NCBI GenBank assembly: GCA_002633005.1
Contig: NMRA01000196.1
Coordinates: 661,047-725,046 of the forward strand
Length of the DNA stretch: 64,000 nt
Direction: 5' to 3'
Source: Phoronis australis
Lineage: Eukaryota > Phoronida > Phoronidae
Shown here: piece by piece, positions 1 to 10,871 of the stretch
Layout: each line of letters begins with the position of its first letter
Position numbering within the stretch: the first letter of the stretch is position 1
Program-made: the position numbers and the translations under genes
Notes under the pieces: generated by a model
Databases searched by the model: none
Seen by the model: the letters and a program-made list of their open reading frames with translations, nothing else
Told to the model about the DNA's origin: nothing

Positions 1-301
1 CACCGGCCTTAACATCAGCGAATGACAGTCACACAGTGGCGAGCCTTAGCGATTTGTAATAAAATTTCAAACAACAACAGATTTTGTTGATTTTTAGCTC
101 TGGTCAGATCTAGTAACTACTAGATATTTCTCCTAATAAGTCCCACCATCCGAGGGTTTTATGTTGATGGGGACTCCTTGTGAAACCTCCGGTAGATATG
201 AGAGTTTTCATGCTTGAATTTCTATAGCAACACCCTGCAGAAAATTGTATTGCTTCAAATTCCAACTTGTTTCAGGTGATGGAAGTGTTTTCTTATTTTA
301 G
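1..301 (+). other. 3' end of intron 3, unit A paralog
   Basis: Non-coding. It aligns by eye with 49,928-50,149, the last part of intron 3 of the complete gene: the same opening (caccggcctt), the same cacagtggcgag-like stretch, and the same tract before the acceptor ttattttag. The window therefore opens inside a paralog whose exons 1-3 lie to the left. Confidence 0.7.
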
Positions 302-399
302 GCTGCTTTTAATTATGCTGACAAGAATAAAGACGGAAACGTTAATTTTCGGGAGCTTCTTGACGTACAGCGTGCATATCTACTAGCATCGGGCGATCT
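302..399 (+). CDS. Exon 4 of unit A EF-hand gene
   Basis: 98 nt, phase 0 at the start, two bases left over at the end. Bounded by ttattttag and gtaagt. Encodes an EF-hand helix-loop-helix (loop D-K-N-K-D-G-N-V-N-F-R-E). Confidence 0.8.
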
Positions 400-3300
400 G
401 TAAGTATCGTTTTTTCTACTGGATCTGCTTTGGAGGTCTCATTAGTTCTGCACTGTGTTATGCGTTTGCATAAATTATGAGCGTACAGGTAATTTGCCTT
501 CACAGCAACTGTTGTGTATCTTACTTTGTCAAATAAAGTAGACACTCCATGAACTACGCAGTGAAACGAACAGAATTGAACTGAACACTGAACTGATTTA
601 TTCTACATATCATCACAATATATATACACACAACTACATAACAACATATGATGGGTTACCTATGACACACTTCCTGTACTAGGAATCGCATGACATAATA
701 CCAATTAAACTACTGAACTCATAAACAATAACAACCTACAAACATCCTGTTATTGTGTGACTAAGTACACAACAGCAACGGTCCAGGTAAAAGTTAATTG
801 TGAAACATCATACAAAGGTAAACAAAAATGATGAATCATGGTAACCATACCTGTCACCAGGCTACTAACGATTCCAGAAAATCTTAGAATGTGGGCAACG
901 TAAAAACAAGTCCTCTTTTCAAAGAGAACACCCGCTAATTGTTTTCCTACAATTTGGTTTGAGCATCACATTGGGAAAGCATCAATTACTAAAATATACT
1001 GAGGGGTAGTTCCAACCTATATTGGCTTAATTTCGTCCACCAATGCTCGAGAGACTTCATGCATGGTGTTCTGTTCAAACTTCTAATGAGTATAAACTCT
1101 TTAGCCAAAGCGAAAGAGTTTAGGACACAAATTTCCTATTCTAGAATTAAATTCTCTGCAGGACCAAAAACATACGCAAAACCAAAATTATCGCGCCAGA
1201 ACCTACAACTTTTCACGTTTGGACCAAATATCAACACGCCAGGATCGAATATTCATCAAGCCAGGACAAATAAATTGAGCGCACCAGGACATTCCAGGAG
1301 AAAATTTCTTGCCACGTTAAAATTTCATGGCAGGAGAAAATTTCGTGCCTGGAGAAAATATCCTGACGAGAGAAAATTTCATGCCTGGTGACCACGTGAC
1401 AATGACAATCTGTTGTGTCTGTAATATTCGGCCATATCCAAGTTGTGTGTGTCCAAGTGTACATGTACATTGTTTTCTGTTGTAAAACTTGGAAGAAACG
1501 AAAGAAATTCAACTTCATTATCAATGTGACGTCAGCGATACATTGTGTTCCTATCGCGCCATCACTTTAAGGGACCACGTGATTGTATATGGCCACGTGG
1601 TCTCCTGGCAGGAAATTTGCCTGAGGTGAAATTTTCTGACGTGTCCAATTTTCCGGAACTAATGCATTTTGTGTCCAGGCGTGATAAATTTTGAGACCTG
1701 ATGTGTTAAATTTTGGTCCTGGCGTAATAAACTATTGGTCCTGGCGCGATACGTTTTGATTTGAGTATATTTTGCTCTTGCAGAGTTAATCCTTGAACAG
1801 AAAATGTATTGCCTGGAATTTTTCCCAGTTTGGATTTCGATACCTTTCATTGTTCTCTCTGTGACCCAACATGGCGCAAGAGTGAGAAGGCCCTTTCTCG
1901 AAACATTTGGAGCACCCACCGTTTGACAGAGAAAAACTCGTTTGCTTACGTTGCAAAAGTATTATTTTGACCATACAAGTATACACATTCCATCACGTTT
2001 TAAATAACAAGAATCCGTTGAACGAAGGACTCACCTACGTTGACAACCGAAGCGGTCAAAATTGGGCAATTCAAGCGGTTTGCTTATCGAAATCTGCGGC
2101 AATAATCAAAGACACCGTGTAGTTGTTATTAATTATGTCGTCTTAGGTTAAACTGGGGCAACAGTAGACAAGAATTTTTTAAGTTTTCGATTGGAAAATT
2201 TCTAAAAAGCACACTTGAATATATCATGAAACGCTCTTGTGGACAGGTCTTTGAATAAAAAACATGACTTTTCAGGGCCTTAGGAAGCGGGGGGAGTCAG
2301 GGTAGCGGACATAGGCGTGGAGCCGGGGACAGTCGAGAAAGGAAAGACTGCAAAATGCGGATAAGATAGAAAATTCAAGAGAACATTTAGCAACTTTGTA
2401 GCAGTGGGTGGTTTATCTTTTGAGGACTCTGATGAGGATATTGTCGTTAGGGTCTCCGCTTTTCCAGCACAGGTAGTCTAAACGCACTTGAAAATGTGCC
2501 CATAATCATTCAAACATAGATTTTGAAATGTTGAGAAAATTAGTAAAGCGAAGCTTTTACAGAGCGTACTAAATTCAATATCTCAACTTTGCGAATGCAA
2601 AACTATATTTTTTCAGAGGCTTTTTTCTGGCAAGGAATAATGGACACAATGTTTGCTTTATTTTTTAAGCTGTTTATTATTTGAGAAATTTGGGTACTTG
2701 ACAGATAACTTGAATTGCTGCGCATTTCCTAATTTTTGAAGATATAGATAGTACTTTCATATATAGAAGAAGAACATTGATAGCATTGAAGTGGTCACCC
2801 TTTTTGTGCTTTTATTGACAAATTCTTAATTGACTGCTCACGGAGGGGTACCAATGTTGTAATCGATTACCTCTATCAGGGATTGACTGTGGGTTTGTTT
2901 AAACGGTAGATATGCTTTGAGATTGTGGGTACATGGAGAGAGAATAATTAAATCCAGTAATGAATTAATGATATGATAACCACTAATTAGGCAAGTGAAA
3001 CCTGTTGTTAATCAAGTAATCAATTACGAAGAAGGGTAACTACGCTATCGCCCTCTTTAAAGATTACTTCATTCAATCAAGCAGAATAATCAAATGTCTT
3101 ATGGAGGCCCAGAACACGGGATATAGGCACTGAACAGCTCCCAGGGGTTGGCCTATCAGAACACACGTCAATGGACTCTTCACGCTTTCTTCACTCTGTC
3201 AAAAACTGCATGCAAATAAAGAAAAGTTTTGAGTCATTTCACATCACAAGCCTACAGATAAGCACAGAATCTTTCTTTTTCTCTCTTGTATTTTTGACTC

Positions 3301-6300
3301 TTTCACTCCCACTGAAAACCAAGCTAGACTAAGAAAAGTAAGGTAAAAAAATGCAAAATTAGCACTTTTCACCCCAAAACCACCACTCCTGCCAATGCTC
3401 GACTAAAGCCAACATTAAATTCCGAAAGCAAATTTCCTACTGATTCCAAAAATGCGGTCCAAATGTACTGTCAGGTAACTAGTTTTTTTACAAATGTGAC
3501 TTGTTTGAGGTCTACCTGAAACCGCGGTCAATTTCTCAGTTGCTACACAGCAATGCACAATTGCAACAGGGTGCCTCCATCTTGAAGAAGAGTGCAGCTA
3601 CAGCCGAGAAAGTGGCCTTTTTTAATCTCAGCATGTTCACAAAGACAAACAAACCATATTTACTTGGCCTACATAAAGTACCTAACCAACAAACGCCCCC
3701 CAAGCCTGGCCTACCCCTAGATTTTAATATCTCGGGAGTTCAAATTGGCCGCGGCCGCAGCCTAACTGTTCAGTGCCACCTATCTGCATAACACTTGTTG
3801 GATGACAGTCCGGTTGGTGAATCTTTGCTGGTCACAGTCTATGGTAACGCAACACTTCCAGGCAGTATCTTCTACCTACGATTCCTCTCTCTGGTCACTG
3901 TCTCTCGTGACGCAAAACTTGCAGCCAGAACTGTTCTACCTACGATTTCTCTCGCTGGTCACAGTTCCTCGTGACGCATCACGTATAGGCAGTATTCTAC
4001 TACTCACGATGCAAGTGACAAGGTCTTAGTTAACTTCCTGTTCGTCAACTCTTGGCCTTGCCAAGACCCTCTTTAGAATCTTCCACGAGATGGCTCTGTC
4101 GTACACTTTTCTTTGTACACTGTAGCAAGTCTTTTAGCTTCAGCTACTATAACTCATCTGAATATGCTGTTAATTTCAACCCATATTATAATATTCTACT
4201 TATTTAGCGATTGGCTAATAAAAACCACATGATCTTATCTAGTCATATCATTGGTTGTGACGATTTGCTGTCAGAAATTTCTAGAATCTTTAGAATGCTT
4301 TGACCCCAGAACCAAAGTAATAAACACCATGTAAAAGAGATTTTGACGTTAAAATACAGGTCGATAATTTTGACTCCATGATTTAAAAGTACATATGCAC
4401 AAATTTTGGGCAACTTAAATTAGATCTTTTCTTACTAATTACTTATTCGATATTCATTCTGACATCCTATATTTTGCTGTTTTTTGTGAAACCGTACAAC
4501 CGGCTTTCATGTTGAAGAAGGTCACTTCCGTCATCGTTGTGTATCCACACGGTGGCGGAATAAACTGTAGATCCTCTTTTTTCCAAGCTTAATGATGTTT
4601 AGCCTTTCATCTTAAGGTGTCCCAATTTAGACGGGACCTTCTCTTGGTGCAGCAGTTCGGGGGAAATTTCCCTTTGTCCCTCTATACATGTAAATCCGAC
4701 ACTGCCAAGTATTCAAGAAGGAAGTTGAGATACCAAACTCATCGAAAACCCTCAAACATTCGTACACAGGCGTATCAAGACAATCGACCAAAACAACCAA
4801 ACTGGAGAAAAATACAATAGGATTGGACTTTTGAAGAAGGTGAAGACCACTATTTGTGAAGTACACAAAAGGACTAGCTACATGTATTTGATGGTTATTT
4901 ATAAAAATAATGTTACTGTTTGCCACAGTATCACATGAATATTATTTCTGATGAAGATGGTTACTATGAGTAGTTTGTACGGACTTTGCAAATGTGGGAA
5001 ACACTGCTGTCTATGCTACAATTTTTGTAATGACCGTGTACATGTCGAAAGGTGTGCTCAAAAAACTCTCGCAATCATCAGCAAAGATTTCAGCTTTTTC
5101 GTCAGTGGAGTTCAAGTTTACCTCGTGAATCGTTATAGGTACCACTGAAATGAGCAAAAATACACCTTAATAGGAATGCCCCATCTCCCATGTTCCACCG
5201 GTTACCCGTAAAAAATCTGCAAACATGCCTGTGGAAATTGCTTATAACATTCCGTTTTGATAAACAAATTCACTGGTTTCTAATTTATTTGTTTACATTT
5301 ATGTAGCTACGAAAGTCGGTAGATCTGTAGATGATTTTTAACAATTAGAACCTAAACTTTTAAGACTTGATGATGTTTCAGTGAATTTAATTGCAGCATG
5401 AAGATGCAAAAACTCTATAATCTGATCCCCAATAGTAAACTACACTTAGACGATTTTGCCTATCTAAAATAGCTCTCAAAGACATTGATGAAATTCAGAC
5501 TCACAGACTGTAGATCGAAAAAAAATTAAAAGTCTTTAAATAAATAAAGTCATTGCTTGGAAATGTTGTCTTTGCACTTCCTTGGTGTTTTGTCTTCCAG
5601 TAGTATTGAGCAATGAATTTTAGTTCCTCAAAACTGAACTGTTTGCTTGCCCCGATTGCCGTGCACTTCAAGACTGACGGACACACGTTTAAAATAAGAT
5701 GTAACCATGCAGTAGGCCAGTGCATAATCTGAGTGACCCACGGAACGTGAACGCCAGGCCTTGAAGAAGGCTCATTTTTGATGCACACTCTGTATCATTT
5801 TCCCCAACCACCAGAAACTAGATTACCGGCCGTGTCTCAACAAGGGATTTTGAAACAGCCCCAAAGGCACTATAACAGGGACCTTGGGACCTCACCTTTT
5901 CAAAAACATCCTTCAAAGAATGACCATAATAAAATACAATTTTCCCGAAACTGTGTCACCTTAAAAGGAATCTTGTCCGTAGAGGCAGCGCAGACGGCCG
6001 GTACGAGCAGCCTGTCTCAAGTGAATCATAGCTGAGCTGACCAGGAGCTAAATTTAGTTCATCGGAATTTTGCATTTTCACGCTGTTAGATCTCAGCCAC
6101 CTACTTTAGGCAGCTCCTCGGCACCGGTCAGTGTATTGGTCCTAGGCCCACTCTTACTCTCCGTGTTGAATCACGGTTACCCAACTCTTGATGGCTGGAT
6201 CCCCGGGATTGTCCCCCACCTAGGGCGGACGTGGGAGATTCGATGCAAATATGGTGGTATCGGGAGCACGGGGTGGTGGCGATGGGGGTGTACTTTGGTA

Positions 6301-6878
6301 AATTTGAAACGGTTTGTGCCCACACAATAATCTTTGCCTTCCTAGGGGCCTGCTTTTACAGCTGTCACGTACAACTTTTGTAAAATGTGGCCAATAATCC
6401 GATTCTCATTAATTCTATTATTTTTCCAACATAATTGGAAAACATACCATTTAAACCAGGAGGCAACAGTTGTATTTTGAGGTAAGTCAAGTGTCATCAT
6501 ACAATTCTCGGCAAGTTAGAGATACAGAGTACGCGTAATTTAAGCTCGGAAATGTCGCACGAGGCTTTTACCCTTGCAGCATGGAATGTCGCAGGAGATA
6601 GAGCAACAGACAATACATGGATATATCAAAATCTTACATGGACTTTTCAATATTCACTTTATTTCAGGGGATTTCCGGTTTTCAAGATCCTTTACGATGT
6701 GGACAAAGACAGGAATGGCATAATCAACCCGATGGAAATGAAGCTGTTCAACGCAATTCTCGAGGGTGTTATCAAAAACCTCAAGTTTTCAGTCGACATG
6801 AAAGACGCGGCCAAACTTGTGGCTAGTCGTCTAGGGTTGTTTGACTTTTCTAAATATGGAGAAGATAACGACATGTAA
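302..6878 (+). CDS. Secreted EF-hand protein paralog, unit A (exons 4-5 only, 5' part outside window)
   Basis: Two coding exons are visible, 302-399 and 6,668-6,878, joined by a GT-AG intron with donor gtaagt and acceptor tttatttcag. They match exons 4 and 5 of the complete gene at 42.6-52.8 kb in length (98 and 211 nt), phase and sequence. Exon 4 carries an EF-hand loop DKNKDGNVNFRE and exon 5 a second loop DKDRNGIINPME. Both keep the acidic residues at positions 1, 3, 5 and 12 (Asn allowed) and the central Gly. There is no stop or frameshift, and the reading frame ends with the same Met-stop as the other copy. Changes against the complete gene are mostly conservative (Ile/Leu, Met/Ile, Phe/Tyr). 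This suggests, without proving, a working gene. A signal peptide and first EF-hand would lie upstream of the window. The exact function is not recognised. Confidence 0.8.
510..774. mobile_element. Solo LTR (265 bp) with 5-bp target duplication
   Basis: The insert begins TGTTGTGTA and ends TACACAACA, a perfect 9-bp inverted repeat with TG...CA ends. It is flanked by gcaac on both sides (505-509 and 775-779). Intron 4 of the complete gene has the uninterrupted site with a single gcaac at 50,347-50,351. TG/CA ends with a 5-bp duplication are typical of LTR retrotransposons. No internal coding region remains, so this is a solo LTR; the superfamily is not determined. Confidence 0.75.
1085..1835. 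mobile_element. Fold-back (long inverted-repeat) element, copy A
   Basis: About 0.75 kb. The left arm (about 1,120-1,380) and right arm (about 1,590-1,830) are imperfect reverse complements. Both carry the blocks 'ctctgcaggaccaaaa', 'cgcgccag' and repeated 'gccaggagaaaattt'-like words. Related copies sit at the same intron position in unit B (18,421-19,045) and unit C (50,655-52,040), so the insertion predates the unit duplications. No transposase is seen. Exact ends are not fixed. Confidence 0.6.
3101..3785. mobile_element. Inserted block with short terminal inverted repeats, intron 4 of unit A
   Basis: Units B (near 26,215) and C (near 57,145) read straight through from 'gtcttat' to 'cacttgttgg', but unit A has about 680 extra bases here. 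Near its ends lie ggcactgaacag (3,126-3,137) and the reverse complement ctgttcagtgcc (3,766-3,777). It is probably a non-autonomous DNA element. No target duplication was identified. Confidence 0.4.
6668..6878 (+). CDS. Exon 5 (terminal) of unit A EF-hand gene
   Basis: 211 nt including the stop codon at 6,876-6,878. The acceptor is tttatttcag. Encodes the third EF-hand and the C-terminal tail. It starts with one base completing a split Leu codon, as in unit C. Confidence 0.8.
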
Positions 6879-6949
6879 AGTAAAGACATTCAACATTTCG
6901 CTTATTACACTTGGCATGATTTAATCAATTAAGCGTTTCAAGAGCGAAT

Positions 6950-6955
6950 AATAAA
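6950..6955 (+). terminator. Polyadenylation signal AATAAA, unit A gene
   Basis: AATAAA about 70 bases after the stop codon, in a block (agcgaataataaa) also present after the unit C stop. Confidence 0.55.
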
Positions 6956-7014
6956 GCGAGTCAAACTGATCGCATCTGGTTGTGATATTATTTTACTAAG
7001 AAAATAACTCCCCC

Positions 7015-7225
7015 TCCATTTGGCTAAGTGGTCAAAAAGGTTCGCCTCAGAGAAACAAAAAGTCCGAGAAAACGAGACAAAAGACCACTAAAAGGCGCAA
7101 ATGCACGATTCATAGCTCTGAGCGTGGTACTCAGATTTTTAGGCTCCGTTCTTCGAATCTCCCATTTGTTAGTCCATATTGTCAAAAATTCGAGCTCCCC
7201 TATATTTTAGGCTGGGTGCGCACAT
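7015..7225. repeat. Member of dispersed TIR element, left end missing
   Basis: Shares 'cagagaaacaaaaagtccgag', 'gcgcaaatgcac' and 'ggctgggtgcgca' with the better preserved copy at 14,221-14,473. It lacks the left inverted repeat. Confidence 0.5.
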
Positions 7226-10200
7226 GGTCTGTGAACTATATAAAATTTAGTACTTACAGAGGCACGAGCGACACAGTCCAAGCATGGACTGTACTGCGAT
7301 TAATCAGTAGCGCAGGACAGCGGCGAGAATTCTTTTCTTTCAGCATTGTCAGTACTCTACATGAGCGGTCTCGAGCTCTCTCGCAAAACCCTCGCATTCA
7401 ATCGCTTATATAATCTCGCTGTTTTTTTTTACAAGACACTTGCTACTCTGTGTGTGTGAGTGCCGGTCCTAGTTTTTTCTTGAACAAAGGAACATTCGAT
7501 CTTTCCCAGTGGTTGAAATTTGTGATGCATCGTGGGAAATGTGTACCGTTGATTTTAAGTTGAACTACAGAGCACGATTTGACGTAATTTCCAGTTCAGT
7601 ACCTGGACTACCTTGTTTTCGACAGACATTCAACCAAAGCATGCGCGCCAAGACACACTTCATATTCTTGCACCGTACAGCGGCTAAGCTCAATAGCACC
7701 GTGAACGAGTTTTTACAAATCTAGTCTACCTATAAGATACTGAAACAAGGTGTTTTCAAATGTTTCTCTAAAGCACTTAGAAAAGTTGTAATACCGCTCA
7801 GTAAAGATGGTACCAAATCCGGAAACAGATACTAAAAACGACTTTCCCATCCATTTCTATAAACAAAATAGTGCTCACCACTCTAAGAGGATTGGAAGAA
7901 AAGTTGAACACTCCTTTTAAGATCTTCTTGATTGGTGTTTTAGCAAATAGCACAGCCACTATGGGGAAAAACACCCACCAAGGGCCATCATGTCAAATTT
8001 GTGAGAAAATGGAAATCCATGCACCGCAATAATCGCTATGCAAAATGCCTAACTGCTTGAAAGATCACCAGAAATATAATTTGGGTATGAAGGGTTTGAA
8101 ACCCAGTAGATCAACCCACTTGTACAATAGAGGCGTACCTCACCCTAGCGACCTCCAGAAAGAGCAAAGGCAAGAGTACTCGTCGTCAATAACTCATCGC
8201 AATACAAAAATGTTTAAATTTGAATGCAACAGTGGAGTTCGAACCCGGAGAGTTCGTAATAAGGATTCGACTATGCGAATACCAAAGGTTAGGCTTGCCT
8301 AAAACAAGTTAATAGCAATTTACAAAAACAACGAAACGCCGAGATAAAACAGGATTTAGCATAATTATCTTTCTGGGGCCACTTCTTCTGAAACGAAATA
8401 GGACAGCACATTTGCTACATGTAGATTCAGGCCAGTTCCGCAAAAAATTACTTTTTCAAAAATTTTCCTTCTCGTTCAGTTCGATTACCAGGCCTACCAG
8501 ATTTCACCCCGGGAGTTTTGAGTCCGACACGCACCCGACAAGGTTCAAAACACGCATTTATAGGTGACCAAAACGTCTAAGTAATTGTCAAAAAAACGAT
8601 TTGAAAGTGAAGCCAAAGACCTGAGGACTGACTCTTCTCCATCGTCGTTATGTAGTCACGGAAGTTTCCGACGTTAGAATTTTCCCGGACATGACGTAAG
8701 CTGCATCACAGAGATGTTACTTGAATTGACACGGCAATGGTAAGTTGGCCTGGTGCGCGCCTAGAGTCCGTAGGCAATAATAATAAATGAGATTTTTCAG
8801 ATGCTAATTTGGGCGAACTGGCGGTAAAACCTGCAGATTTAAGTGGTTTATGCTCAAGTCGGTGAGCCCCTCACTACCAGCTTTGACCTGAATGACACTG
8901 CATTTATTTTTTGCTTATGCCTCTGGAAAATACAATAGCAACTTCAATTAGACCGTCAACTACAAAGATTTTCTCAGTGGATTTGATGTAAGTTGAAAGT
9001 AATCACCCATTTAGATGGTCCGTAGAGGAGTTGAAATGATTACTGAAGGAACTAGACTACATTGATAAAATTCTGGCAAACTATGTCATTCACCCTTGGT
9101 TTGATCATTATGGCGGCCATTTTGAAATCCATAATAGGTGGCATAATTTACATCTTTTAATTAAAGATAATTACAGTGTAACAACCGTTTTGGTAAAAAC
9201 TATGTGCCTGTAGGGTTAGACTCTTTGCGAGATGAATACCCAAAGCAAGTATAGTCCTGATGAGATGCTAGCGGCCATTTTGAGATGCAGTATGGCTGTG
9301 CTCACTATTTATCATTGAACATGTGTTCCACCAACTTCTCGTGGCACATACTGTATGATACGACGTTAAAAGTTATGGATTTGTAAGTCAAACCAAAAAT
9401 AGCCAACGTCAACATTTTTAAATCAACACCATGGTTAGTTAACATGGCTCTACCGAAGTCTACCTACAGTGTAGACCAATTTCAATCAGCACGTCAGAGT
9501 TGACATATACGCCACCTTTCGTGCTTTTATCTAAACTTGAGCAATTTTGGTTCTTAACCGAGCAAAACCCACACTTTGGTTTGTTCATTATGACTATCAT
9601 TTTCAAATCTGATATAGCTGATATTTTGCAGCGTTTTAAAAATAGTAATTTAACTCTCTTGTTTAAGTAACAAATGCGTAAGTTTTGACAACAATTTCAG
9701 TTTTCTTTGAGATGAAATAACAAAGCAAGTATACATATCAGGATAATATGGCGGCCATTTTAAAGTGCGGGTAGTTGGGGTCACATTTCTTCATTAAAAT
9801 TGATTGATTTGAACTACTTATGGATCTATACGTACAAATTGTATTTACAAATTGTGATTTAGACAAAATAAAATGCTAGACAAAATAAAATGCCATGTAA
9901 TAATCTGGGTCAGCATTTTTAATACCCTAAATGACGGCTACTTAGCCTGGTGATAGCGATGAGTTCATAACTTGATATTGGTAAGCACATTACAAATGAC
10001 CAGTACACCAGTACCCATTTTATCAAAAAATAAACAGGTCTAAACATCCGTTAGGTTTCTTAAATTTGATATTTTTGAGTTTTCCCATTAGCTGCTGGTC
10101 CTATGTCTATGGCGGTAAGCTGTGAATGGTGCCACATTTGACATCCATAACCCCCAGCGCTAAGAAATGTGTACGAAATGCTGTTGTGGTCGCTCTACGT

Positions 10201-10437
10201 CAGAGGCTGCATTACTAAAACGTGTTGTTACAGATAATACAATTACACGATGCAATAACTTTTTGTTTTAATCAAGGAACGGTTAAGGTGTTAACTTACA
10301 GTGCTGATATGCTGATATGTACAAAGGTAATTCGACATTGGAGAAAAAACAAGTTGAGGCTATGATTCATTCAGAATAAGCAAACAAGGTCAAGACTTTG
10401 CCAGCGCTTTATAAATTAACCATACTTCATTTTGTTA

Positions 10438-10494
<57 letters not shown>
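10438..10494. repeat. (TA)n(TG)n microsatellite
   Basis: About eight TA units followed by about 20 TG units. It abuts the end of the partial Penelope-like repeat that begins at 10,495. Confidence 0.9.
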
Positions 10495-10497
<3 letters not shown>

Positions 10498-10812
10498 CAT
10501 TGAAAAGTAAGCTGTTCTTGGCCTTAATTAGTTTGTACAATAAACTTTCGTAGTGTCTACACAAGTGTCTTTCATCGGATGGTAGTTGATATAGTAGATC
10601 GCCCAGTATAAGTGGCATCACGAACACATATATATGAGTAAATATATAATAAAATTCTGTACAAAACATTTCATGATCAAACAGTAGCAGTACTTCGACT
10701 ATACATCAGTCATCAAAGGCAAATAAATTTAAAAATCATAAACGCTATCGTGTAAGAATATAAGGTTGCATACATAAGAGAGCAGTTACAGAAGGAATTG
10801 TCATGGAAACTA
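10495..10812 (-). repeat. Partial pLTR (3' side) of Penelope-like element
   Basis: Direct repeat of 13,187-13,530. It also repeats the first codons of the element's reading frame, with the shared peptide CRHYESLLYKLIKAKN, and then runs into the microsatellite. Confidence 0.7.
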
Positions 10813-10871
10813 TTGTACTATGAAACGTTGTAAAATTTAATAAAATACATAGGTGTTACAACTTATGGACA

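Larger units (their letters stand above)
400..6667 (+). other. Intron 4 of unit A
   Basis: 6.27 kb, non-coding. It contains a solo LTR (510-774), a fold-back element (about 1,085-1,835) and an inserted block (about 3,100-3,785). The rest (about 1,840-3,100 and 3,790-6,660) aligns with intron 4 of unit B (19.05-19.53 kb and 25.45-29.04 kb), and part of it with 56,970-57,790. No coding signal is seen in it. Confidence 0.6.
6879..10225. repeat. 3' flank block of unit A, first part
   Basis: Non-coding DNA that aligns with 52,824-55,690 (unit C). From about 8,309 it also aligns with 33,236-35,060 (unit B), and from about 9,098 with 58,148 onward (second copy in C). Homology stops at about 10,225, where unit A carries a Penelope-like insertion. 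Short open frames inside differ freely between copies and are not counted as genes. Confidence 0.6.

Noticed and set aside
1059-1524. Overlapping frames on both strands with repeated FSRHEIFS-like or RRKFLA-like peptides
   Set aside because: Produced by the repeated words of the fold-back element arms; not protein repeats.
6552-6667. Open frame running into exon 5 from upstream with its own ATG
   Set aside because: The stretch before 6,668 is intron sequence with a clear acceptor (tttatttcag); the paralog confirms the exon boundary.
10438-10669. Frame with a poly-(Thr-His) tail
   Set aside because: It is the partial Penelope-like N-terminus running into the (TG)n microsatellite.
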